Shown one piece after another: positions 32,785 through 39,148 of a stretch of 39,148 nt of DNA. The translations under genes and the position numbers were made by a program. The DNA comes from Bacteroidota bacterium (GTDB lineage: Bacteria > Bacteroidota > Bacteroidia > Bacteroidales > Prolixibacteraceae): contig JAUYMU010000017.1 of NCBI GenBank assembly GCA_030698405.1, positions 1 through 39,148 on the forward strand, in the 5' to 3' direction. The notes beneath the pieces were generated by a model. It was not told where the DNA came from, did not search any database, and worked only from the letters and a program-made list of their open reading frames with translations. Numbering within the stretch: position 1 is the first letter of the stretch; each line of letters starts with the position of its first letter.

Positions 32785-33612
32785 ATGATCAATCAATTTG
32801 TTCGCATGCGGTTAAATCTATTGATTGCAATCATGGCAATTGTAAGTTCATGTACGATTCAACCAGCCAAAAAAGATTTGCCGCCAAATTTCCAACCTTT
32901 CTTTGAAGAATATGGTGTTCAGGGCTGCTTCCTGCTGTACGACCTGAAAAACGATCTCTACCAGATTTATAATTCCCATCGCTGCGAGGAAGGTTTTCTT
33001 CCGGCTTCGACGTTTAAAATTCTGAATGCCTTGATTGCTCTCGAAACCGGGGTTGTAACCGATGAAAACACAGTGATTCCATGGGATGGAGAAGTCCGTT
33101 CTGTAGAAGAATGGAACAAAGACCATACTTTGGCATCTGCAATTCAATATTCTGCAGTTCCTTATTTTCAGGAAGTAGCGCGGCGCATTGGACCTGAACG
33201 AATGAAAGAATACATTGATGATTCAGATTTCGGACGAATGGACATTTCCCCGGAAACCATTGATCGTTTCTGGCTTTGGGGAGATTCGCGGATTACTCCA
33301 TGGGAGCAAATGAATTTCATTATTCACTTCTTCAACAATCAATTGCCATTTTCACTTGAAAATATCGATCTTGTTAAAAAACTAATTATCCTGAAGCAAA
33401 CCGACAAATGGATTTTCCGCGGAAAAACAGGCATGACTGTTCAGGATGGAAAAAACATTGGTTGGCTGGTTGGCTACCACGAGGAAAACGGAAATGTCTG
33501 GCTGTATGTTTGCAATGTTGAATCAGGCCAGGAAAACTCAGCAAAGTTCAGAGAAAGCCGCCGCGGAATAACCGAAAAGGTATTCAAATCAATGGGTCTG
33601 ATGGAGGAATAG
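32785..33612 (+). CDS. class D (OXA-like) beta-lactamase homologue, lipoprotein
   Basis: A 275-residue serine beta-lactamase/penicillin-recognising protein. Motifs in order: Ser75-Thr-Phe-Lys78 (PASTFK; Lys78 would be the carbamylated lysine), SAV at 123-125 (Ser-x-Val), DFGR at 148-151 where OXA enzymes have YGN, WLWG near the conserved tryptophan, and KTG at 214-216. The N-terminus carries a lipoprotein signal ending SSC (Cys23); the ATG at 32806 (residue 8) would give a tidier signal. The catalytic set is complete, so it may be an active beta-lactamase, but the FGR variant leaves hydrolytic range unclear. It is monocistronic, lying between transport and metabolic genes with no mobile element beside it, so it looks resident rather than acquired. 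Confidence 0.92.
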   Translation: MINQFVRMRLNLLIAIMAIVSSCTIQPAKKDLPPNFQPFFEEYGVQGCFLLYDLKNDLYQIYNSHRCEEGFLPASTFKILNALIALETGVVTDENTVIPWDGEVRSVEEWNKDHTLASAIQYSAVPYFQEVARRIGPERMKEYIDDSDFGRMDISPETIDRFWLWGDSRITPWEQMNFIIHFFNNQLPFSLENIDLVKKLIILKQTDKWIFRGKTGMTVQDGKNIGWLVGYHEENGNVWLYVCNVESGQENSAKFRESRRGITEKVFKSMGLMEE

Positions 33613-33637
33613 GCAGGACTTATTCTTCATAAAAGTA

Positions 33638-33901
33638 TTAGGCGACTAACCCTGCGTCAATTTTCAGAACGTAGCCAAGTTTTTGCATGTAATTATTACA
33701 ATCATCCCAAAATAACCCGAATTCTTTTACATCAGCTAAGCCAAGTCTGGCAAGTATATCCCGAACAACTTCCGGATCCTCACCCTGTATGTCGCCTTCC
33801 ATAAATGCGTTTTCTGCCCAATTTACCAAATCATGTAGTGTGGTTTTATTTTGTAAATAATTCAGCAAATTTACAGCTAATTGTTGTTTCGTTATTATCA
33901 T
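33638..33901 (-). CDS. small acidic protein, possible immunity protein
   Basis: An 87-residue acidic protein starting MIITKQQLAVNLLNYLQ. The conserved-looking core is WAENAFMEGDIQGEDPEVVRD and ILARLGLADVKEFGLFWDDC, a pattern I have seen in small Bacteroidota, Leptospira and cyanobacterial proteins of unknown function. It overlaps the end of the preceding truncated frame by four bases (ATGA), the usual layout of effector and immunity genes in polymorphic toxin loci, which leads me to suggest immunity function. This is inference; no fold or activity is identified. Confidence 0.65.
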   Translation of the reverse strand: MIITKQQLAVNLLNYLQNKTTLHDLVNWAENAFMEGDIQGEDPEVVRDILARLGLADVKEFGLFWDDCNNYMQKLGYVLKIDAGLVA

Positions 33902-34158
33902 GGTTTCTCAATTTTTAAATGTCCACTATCAATAGGATATTTCTCATGAACCTCTACAAGTAACTCATTTTCATTGTAAATTTCTTGACGAAATGAAATT
34001 GTTATTTCATTTTGGTCAACAATTTTAACGTATCGCGCCTTCCATCCCATACGACCTTCTATTTCAAACCAATAAAGTCTTGATCCATTCGGCAGATCTT
34101 CATAATTTGGAAATTTTTTTCGTTTTCCTGTCTTTTGCTGATGTCCAAGGTGTTTTGT
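33898..34158 (-). pseudogene. truncated gene overlapping the small acidic protein
   Basis: An open frame of 86 codons, ending in TGA at 33898-33900, with no start codon before its middle. It reads HLGHQQKTGKRKKF, then FEIEGRMGWKARYVKIVD, ISFRQEIYNENELLVEVHEK and YPIDSGH. The quality of the translation (no biased composition, and a four-base ATGA overlap with the next gene) indicates that it was once coding. The position before a small immunity-like gene and the compact basic start suggest the C-terminal domain of a toxin whose upstream part has been lost; an in-frame TAA stands at 34159-34161. It may alternatively be a small gene using a non-standard start. Confidence 0.55.
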
Positions 34159-34242
34159 TTAATTCAAAGCAAATTTAAGAATTCTTATCCAATAATGATT
34201 ACCGAAAAATTTCTGTCTTTCTAACTTATACATTGTCTTTTC

Positions 34243-36156
34243 CTATCTTTTCACTTCGACAAGCGCTCCATCAATAATCTGTACAACAACATCTTCGTCG
34301 AGTAAAGTAGTAATGTCGCCCAAATTGGACGCATCGCCTTCGGCCACTTTCCGGAGTATGCGGCGCATAATTTTTCCTGAACGGGTTTTTGGCAATCCCG
34401 GAACAAGTTGAATAAGATCAGGACGGGCAAAAGGTCCGATTAAATTGGTAACTGCCATTTTTATACTTTTCCTGATTCCTTCTTCGCCTCCGGTTGAAAG
34501 TTCGCCACAAACCACAAAAGCATAGATTCCCTGACCTTTTATCGGATGCGGATAGCCTACGACTGCCGATTCATTGACCAAAGGATGCGAGTTGATGGCA
34601 TTTTCAATTTCAGCAGTTCCAAGCCGGTGACCCGAAACATTGATCACATCGTCAACACGTCCAAGGATGCGGTAATAACCATCTTCGTCGCGCTGTGCAC
34701 CGTCACCGGTAAAATAAAGATTCTTATACGTTGAGAAATAAGTTTGCCTGAAACGTTCATGGTCTCCCCAAATGGTTCTGGCCATTCCGGGCCATGGAAA
34801 TTTGATGCAAAGGTTTCCTTTCACACTGTTGCCGGATTGTTCTTTTCCTTCTCCATCTACTATAATGGGTTGAACTCCGGGCAACGGCAAGGTTGCAAAC
34901 GATGGTTTTGTCGGGATAATTCCGGGTATTGGACTGATCATTATGCCACCGGTTTCGGTTTGCCACCAGGTATCTACAATTGGGCAGCGGTTTCGGCCAA
35001 TGTGGTCGTGGTACCAGTGCCATGCTTCTTCGTTAATAGGTTCACCCACTGTTCCCAAAACTTTTAACGACGACAAATCTTTATCATTGATATGTTCCAT
35101 TCCGAGTGCCAGTAATGACCGGATAGCGGTTGGCGCAGTGTAAAACTGATTGACTTTGTGTTTATCAACTATATCCCAAAAACGTCCGGCATCCGGCCAG
35201 GTTGGAACGCCTTCAAACATCAGCGTTTGAGCGCCATTCAGGAGCGGACCGTAAACAATGTACGAGTGACCGGTAACCCAGCCAATATCGGCAGTGCAGA
35301 AATAAACATCCCCGGCATTGTACTGAAATACATTCATAAAAGTGTAGGCAGTGTAAACCATGTACCCGGCAACTGTATGCACAATACCTTTGGGTTTGCC
35401 TGTCGATCCTGAAGTATAGAGGATGAAAAGGTTGTCTTCGGCGTCCATTTCTTCAGCAGCGCAAACATCTGATTGTCCTTCGATGGCATTGTGCCACCAA
35501 ATGTCGCGTCCATCTACCATGTTAACTTTAGAATTGGTTCGCTGAAAAACTACAACTTTCTCAACACAGTCGCATGACTCCAAAGCTTCATCAACAATTT
35601 TCTTGAGAGGTGTAATTTTTTCACCCCGGAAGCCACCATCAGCGGTTAATACTACTTTCGTTTCGGCATCGATAATACGATCGGCCAGCGAAGCTGCTGA
35701 AAAACCTGCGAAAACCACTGAATGAACAGCGCCAATGCGGGCACAGGCGAGCATGGCAATGGTTAGTTCAGGAACCATCGGCATGTAAATAGCCACCCGA
35801 TCGCCTTTTTGTACCCCAAGCCCTTTTAGTGCGTTGGCAAATTTATTGACTTCCTTGTGTAATTCGTTGTATGACAACGTTCTGGTTTGCTCTTCCGGAT
35901 TGTTGGGTTCCCAAATAATTGCAGGTTGGTTCCCGATAGTGTAAAGATTACGTTCAAATATGTTTTCGGTAATGTTTAGCTTTCCACCTAAAAACCATTT
36001 TACTGAAGGACCTTCAAAATCCCACTCCAGAACTTTGTCGCAGCGTTTATGCCAGTAAAAACTTCCGGCAATTTCGGCCCAAAAGGCTTCCGGATTGACA
36101 AGGCTTTTTTGATACTCGTGAATGTAACCTCCTAAACTGTGAATTTTTGGTACCAT
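34243..36156 (-). CDS. acs: acetyl-CoA synthetase
   Basis: A 637-residue AMP-forming enzyme activating acetate to acetyl-CoA. The N-terminal cap (IHSLGGYIHEYQKSLVNPEA), the P-loop YTSGSTGKPKG, the acetate/acyl pocket WWQTETGG, the hinge RILGRVDDVINVSGHRLG and the C-terminal RSGKIMRRILRK (the lysine that is acetylated to switch the enzyme off) are all present. Length is standard. It is cytosolic and single-copy here, 394 bases after the RAYT region start. A weak AAATTAGGAAA element lies 48 bases upstream. It would assimilate acetate from fermentation or cross-feeding. Confidence 0.97.
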   Translation of the reverse strand: MVPKIHSLGGYIHEYQKSLVNPEAFWAEIAGSFYWHKRCDKVLEWDFEGPSVKWFLGGKLNITENIFERNLYTIGNQPAIIWEPNNPEEQTRTLSYNELHKEVNKFANALKGLGVQKGDRVAIYMPMVPELTIAMLACARIGAVHSVVFAGFSAASLADRIIDAETKVVLTADGGFRGEKITPLKKIVDEALESCDCVEKVVVFQRTNSKVNMVDGRDIWWHNAIEGQSDVCAAEEMDAEDNLFILYTSGSTGKPKGIVHTVAGYMVYTAYTFMNVFQYNAGDVYFCTADIGWVTGHSYIVYGPLLNGAQTLMFEGVPTWPDAGRFWDIVDKHKVNQFYTAPTAIRSLLALGMEHINDKDLSSLKVLGTVGEPINEEAWHWYHDHIGRNRCPIVDTWWQTETGGIMISPIPGIIPTKPSFATLPLPGVQPIIVDGEGKEQSGNSVKGNLCIKFPWPGMARTIWGDHERFRQTYFSTYKNLYFTGDGAQRDEDGYYRILGRVDDVINVSGHRLGTAEIENAINSHPLVNESAVVGYPHPIKGQGIYAFVVCGELSTGGEEGIRKSIKMAVTNLIGPFARPDLIQLVPGLPKTRSGKIMRRILRKVAEGDASNLGDITTLLDEDVVVQIIDGALVEVKR

Positions 36157-36359
36157 TGTTATTTCAATTAGGTTTAATAAAAGATCGTTTTGTTGGATTT
36201 ATCAAATTAGGAAACAAGTAAAATGGATTTTAGTTGACAAACAGCAGGTTGTATTTTTCACGACTTGTTGGATCAGCTACTTTGCAGGTATCCTTGTTTT
36301 ACACAATCCCCAGTTGGGTAATGCAAGAAATGTGTGAAGTCCTTCAAGGTTAATGGGAG

Positions 36360-36493
36360 CCGGATTTTCCAGCGTCCGGCATTCTTTCTGCGACTTAGGA
36401 AAGTCGCAGTCCCTTGGGAACCGGACTTTCCTAAGTCCGGCACTTTTAGCCTTGAATAATCTTAAGTTTTCTTTGCGACTTAGGAAAGTCGCA
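36360..36493. repeat. REP hairpin array upstream of RAYT
   Basis: Units of two related hairpins. A has the stem GCGACTT / AAGTCGC (36389-36408 and 36474-36493); B has the stem CCGGACTT / AAGTCCGG (36421-36440), plus a diverged B copy (36360-36379). The cores of A and B are near reverse complements. 36374-36440 is repeated exactly at 37379-37445. Confidence 0.93.
36374..36440. repeat. 67-bp perfect direct repeat, upstream copy
   Basis: Identical over 67 bases to 37379-37445, flanking the RAYT gene. It contains one A and one B REP hairpin. Confidence 0.95.
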
Positions 36494-36550
36494 GTCATGG
36501 AAATTTGATGTCTCTATTTTTTCTTAACTTTAGCAAATAGCATAAGGAAA

Positions 36551-37333
36551 ATGAGACCAAGAAAGGAATATTACCACCGCAAACTTCCACATTTTCAGCA
36601 ACCCGGCCAGTGGTATTCAATAACATTTACGCTCGTTGGCGCAATGCCAAAAGGTGCAATGGACAAGTATTCTTTAGATCTCGAAATTGCTAAAAACCGT
36701 GTTCAGGAACTGGGGCTTTACCAGGTTAGCGGTTTTGAAGCAGCATGTTTCCAGATTCCGGAAATCGGAAATAAAGGATTATCTTCGTCGCGGGAGTCGG
36801 ACTTTCCAAAGTCCGACAAAAACTTCGACTTTGGAAAGTCGAAGTCCCAACTCGCACAAGCTCAGAAAGACTATCAAATTGCCCTGCGCAAATACCGTTT
36901 TGCTTACGACAAGAACCTTCACAACTCAACAGAGCCAACTATTCTGCTTATCAAAGAAAATAATAGAATACTAATTGAAAATGCGCTTTTATTTTGGGAA
37001 GGCAAACGATTGACTAACCATGCATGGTGTATCATGTCGAATCATGTTCATTGGGTACTTTCGGTTTCAGAGAAAGATGAAAATGGGAAACCTGTTTTTC
37101 TGGAAGATATTTTACATTCGGTGAAGCTTTTTACTGCCCGTAGAATTAATGATAATGAAGGCAAATCTGGACAATTCTGGGAACACGAAAGTTTTGATAC
37201 AACCATAAGGAATGAGACACATTTCGCTAATGTGGTTAATTATGTAATAAATAATCCCGTTTCAGCAGGTTTGGTATCCGATTGGAGAGATTGGCCGGGG
37301 ACGCGTGTTTTTGGGGACGTTGGTATTTCATGA
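36551..37333 (+). CDS. REP-associated tyrosine transposase (RAYT, Y1_Tnp)
   Basis: A 260-residue HUH single-strand nuclease/transposase of the TnpA_REP group. The HUH pair is HVH at 165-167 (MSNHVHWVL), and the catalytic tyrosine is Tyr231 in YVINNPVSAGL. The start MRPRKEYYHRKLPHFQQPGQ is the usual N-terminus of Bacteroidota RAYTs. The gene is flanked by its likely substrates, the REP hairpins. Unusually, residues about 82-98 (ESDFPKSDKNFDFGKSK) are encoded by a pair of REP-like hairpins (36796-36817 and 36823-36844) inserted in frame; the rest of the protein appears intact. It is expected to mobilise or process REP units as single-stranded DNA. Confidence 0.93.
   Translation: MRPRKEYYHRKLPHFQQPGQWYSITFTLVGAMPKGAMDKYSLDLEIAKNRVQELGLYQVSGFEAACFQIPEIGNKGLSSSRESDFPKSDKNFDFGKSKSQLAQAQKDYQIALRKYRFAYDKNLHNSTEPTILLIKENNRILIENALLFWEGKRLTNHAWCIMSNHVHWVLSVSEKDENGKPVFLEDILHSVKLFTARRINDNEGKSGQFWEHESFDTTIRNETHFANVVNYVINNPVSAGLVSDWRDWPGTRVFGDVGIS
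36796..36844. repeat. REP-like hairpin pair inside the RAYT coding sequence
   Basis: Two palindromes: 36796-36817 (GTCGGACTTTCC core, perfect 8-9-base stem) and 36823-36844 (CTTCGACTTTGG core). They resemble the B and A REP hairpins outside the gene but with changed loops (CCAAAG versus CCTAAG). They are read through in frame. Confidence 0.85.
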
Positions 37334-37378
37334 CTCCAAAAGCAAAAATATCCAGGAGATGGATTTTCTGCATACCAT

Positions 37379-37445
37379 GTCCGGCATTCTTTCTGCGACT
37401 TAGGAAAGTCGCAGTCCCTTGGGAACCGGACTTTCCTAAGTCCGG
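37379..37445. repeat. 67-bp perfect direct repeat, downstream copy
   Basis: Exact copy of 36374-36440, starting 46 bases after the RAYT stop. Together the two copies bracket the transposase gene. Confidence 0.95.
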
Positions 37446-37522
37446 TATTTCTAACCTTGATAAAGTTAAAGTTTCTTTCTGCGACTTGGGAAAGTCGCAG
37501 TCCCGGAAAGTCGCAGTCCGGG
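37394..37522. repeat. REP hairpin array downstream of RAYT
   Basis: A hairpin (37394-37413), B hairpin (37426-37445), a variant A hairpin with a GGG loop (37480-37499) and a partly degraded unit (37500-37522). It ends nine bases before the stop codon of the convergent GH140-type gene, so it could also act as the mRNA 3' end for both. Confidence 0.9.
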
Positions 37523-37530
37523 AAAATGTT

Positions 37531-38928
37531 TTATTTCCCCGGAGTTGTAAATCCTGCATCTTTGTCATCGATGACCAAAATCCAGTCGTTGCCGCGTCCA
37601 CCTTTTTCAGGCCTGAATTCCTGAATTCCTTTATTGGCAATCTCTTTCAGTTTGGTTGCTTCACCGGTTTTGGGATTAAACCACCAAAGTACCGACTCTG
37701 ACCATCCCAGTTTTTCGAGGTTTATGCTGGCTCCCCAACCTGTTGGGATGTAAACAAATGCATAGCTTTTGCCTTTGGTAGCCACAATGTAATCGGTTTC
37801 AGGCATGTATTCGTTGGTTATTAATTCCTGAAATGGAATTCGTTCCGTCATCGGGCGGCTTTCCATCAGGCGGCGCATATTGAGCATGTCAAAGGCTCCG
37901 GGCAAATCCAGATCATCGTACCAGGTATGACGGGCAAAACCAACAGGTTTTCTTTCAGGAGTGAGCATTTGCCAGATGGCGTGGCATCCGTAGGTATGGC
38001 CAAAACCTCCGGAGAACAGATTCCAGTAGGCTGCCTGACGAACATCGGCATCGTCGAACCAGCCCAGAATCTCGGGCTTCCAGTCGTGCGGATGATCTTC
38101 GTAGCGTGGTTCTCCATCAAAGGTTGGTTTTGTTGGCTGAAGCTGGTAATCCGGAAGTAGTAATTTTTTATAGGCAGCATACGAACGTTCGCCGTGCCCG
38201 GTTTGCAACATGTTAAAATCGAGCCAGTCCTGATTGTGAAACCATTTTGAGGAGCTGTTTCCACCCATTGGGTGAAAAGTCATCAGGTGATTTTTATCCA
38301 CCGATTTAATTCCGTTGGCCAGTGCATTCCAAATTTCGAGGTTGGCACCGCCACCTTGCCGGTCGCCACCGTTTATCCATATGATGTTCGGAAAATCTTT
38401 GTAGCGGGTTCCAATCCATTTACCGAATTGAAACGCATTCTCTTTATTGAAAATTACTGGTCCGACTCCCCATTGTTTGTCAACTTTGTCGCCCCAGGTG
38501 GGAAGCAGACCGATAAACATGCCTTTCTCTTCGGCCTTTTTGATCACCCAATCCACATGAGCAAAATACTTTTCATTGGGTTTCGTCAGGTCGTTGTTAA
38601 TCAAAGGTTTTTCACCTTCCATATTGGGTGTATTCAGTCCGTCGAGTTCGGCCAAAGCTACTGCCTGAATAACAGTAAATCCCTTCTCACGGCGGTTTTC
38701 GAGGTATTTTTCTGAATCTTTCTTATCAAGCCGGTGAAATAATTCCCAACCAGTATCAGCGAGATAGAAGAACTTTGCACCGTTTTCAAATTCGAGGAAT
38801 CGTTTGTTGTCCGAAACTTTTAACTTCCCGTTTTTGAAGTCAACCGATGGGCCTTGCCATTTAGTTTCCTGAGCTTGAGATAATGACCAGATTCCGAAGA
38901 AGGCAATAAGTAGTAAAATTCGATTCAT
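37531..38928 (-). CDS. GH140-type glycosidase (DUF4038), apiosidase-like
   Basis: A 465-residue secreted enzyme: signal peptide 1-20 (SLSQAQ), a TIM-barrel of the DUF4038/GH140 group (GAKFFYLADTGWELFHRL near the start, IIWINGGDRQ with a probable acid/base aspartate, FDGEPRYEDH with a probable nucleophile glutamate) and a C-terminal beta-sandwich typical of the family (IPFQELITNEY to the end). Characterised GH140 members remove apiose-linked groups of rhamnogalacturonan II in pectin; related members act on other glycans, so substrate is not certain here. It stands alone on the minus strand, with no pectin genes nearby. Its 3' end abuts the RAYT REP array. A 16-base motif shared with the MFS gene lies upstream. 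Confidence 0.88.
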   Translation of the reverse strand: MNRILLLIAFFGIWSLSQAQETKWQGPSVDFKNGKLKVSDNKRFLEFENGAKFFYLADTGWELFHRLDKKDSEKYLENRREKGFTVIQAVALAELDGLNTPNMEGEKPLINNDLTKPNEKYFAHVDWVIKKAEEKGMFIGLLPTWGDKVDKQWGVGPVIFNKENAFQFGKWIGTRYKDFPNIIWINGGDRQGGGANLEIWNALANGIKSVDKNHLMTFHPMGGNSSSKWFHNQDWLDFNMLQTGHGERSYAAYKKLLLPDYQLQPTKPTFDGEPRYEDHPHDWKPEILGWFDDADVRQAAYWNLFSGGFGHTYGCHAIWQMLTPERKPVGFARHTWYDDLDLPGAFDMLNMRRLMESRPMTERIPFQELITNEYMPETDYIVATKGKSYAFVYIPTGWGASINLEKLGWSESVLWWFNPKTGEATKLKEIANKGIQEFRPEKGGRGNDWILVIDDKDAGFTTPGK

Positions 38929-38970
38929 GATTAGTTTTAGTTTAGTCGGTTTTAAGATTTCGATGTTCTA

Positions 38971-38986
38971 AAATTAAGAAAATATA
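38971..38986 (-). promoter_or_regulatory. shared upstream motif, possible promoter of the GH140-type gene
   Basis: The minus strand reads TATATTTTCTTAATTT, identical to 27261-27276 upstream of the MFS carrier gene, 42 bases before the ATG. Confidence 0.35.
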
Positions 38987-39148
38987 TTTATCCGATCATT
39001 TTCAGTTTTATTTAGTGTCTTTAAGAAAACTACCTATTTTTTCGAAATGTGTACATAATTACTCATAATAGGCTGACTTTTTCGGTTACCACCAATACAT
39101 TTTTAAGCCTATTGATTAGTTGCCGTAATTTTCGCCACCTAAATTTGA

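Larger units (their letters stand above)
36157..36550. other. 394-bp gene-free region with the upstream REP block
   Basis: It lies between the divergent acs and RAYT starts. The first 200 bases hold only the presumed acs promoter. From 36360 on it is a REP array: a diverged B unit, then A and B hairpins, then a second A hairpin (listed separately). Confidence 0.7.

Noticed and set aside
36360-37522. CRISPR array
   Set aside because: The repeats are palindromic REP pairs without regular unique spacers, and a RAYT rather than cas genes is present.
38272-38715. 147-codon plus-strand frame opposite the GH140-type gene
   Set aside because: Antisense shadow of a gene with signal peptide and family motifs.
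39067-39113. AATAGGCT / AGCCTATT inverted repeat near the window end
   Set aside because: Eight-base arms with a 31-base spacer in AT-rich DNA are likely to arise by chance, and no gene end is adjacent.

Overview
The window looks like a chromosomal segment of a Bacteroidota bacterium, most plausibly a Marinilabiliales/Prolixibacteraceae-type free-living marine or sediment carbohydrate degrader. This is inference from gene content: several GH92 mannosidases, a GH140/DUF4038 enzyme, a DUF4831 protein, a RAYT transposase with its REP hairpins, little sign of Shine-Dalgarno sequences, and several TAnnTTTG-type -7 elements. No rRNA, tRNA or CRISPR array was recognised.

Region 1 (1-10676) is a mannan/N-glycan locus. 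Three GH92 enzymes and one (alpha/alpha)6-barrel glycosidase lie in a plus-strand row (187-8483). A fourth GH92 converges on them, and the two facing stop codons abut with no intergenic base. The first GH92 has lost its start and signal peptide next to the 3' end of another reading frame, probably a transposase. No SusC/SusD pair is visible.

Region 2 (10708-19534) is the most unusual part. On the minus strand, in order of transcription, it holds: a periplasmic PstS-like binding domain joined by one membrane span to a cytoplasmic GcvH-like domain; a Tat-exported 16-cysteine ferredoxin; an NrfD-type membrane quinone-interacting subunit; a second membrane-anchored GcvH-like protein; a sensor histidine kinase with c-heme motifs in its periplasmic domain; a sigma-54-dependent response regulator; and an archaemetzincin protease. 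A sigma-54-like element lies upstream of the first gene. Together these look like a heme-sensed, sigma-54-controlled membrane redox module with no catalytic subunit in the window. In both GcvH-like domains the lipoyl lysine is displaced by one residue. I do not recognise it as a named system.

Region 3 (19535-23656) is a solo type IIG restriction-modification enzyme followed by a WG-repeat protein. Region 4 (24155-32531) is peptide and housekeeping metabolism: a PepD-type dipeptidase, an MFS carrier resembling the MFSD1 dipeptide transporter, a DUF4831 protein, a PIN toxin with a frameshift plus a small unlisted antitoxin-like gene, the NAD(P)HX repair enzyme, and a POT peptide transporter. 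Region 5 (32785-36156) holds a class D beta-lactamase homologue, a small gene preceded by an overlapping truncated gene, and acetyl-CoA synthetase. Region 6 (36360-38928) is a RAYT gene bracketed by a 67-bp perfect direct repeat of REP hairpins, with a REP pair inside its own coding sequence, followed by a GH140-type glycosidase on the opposite strand.
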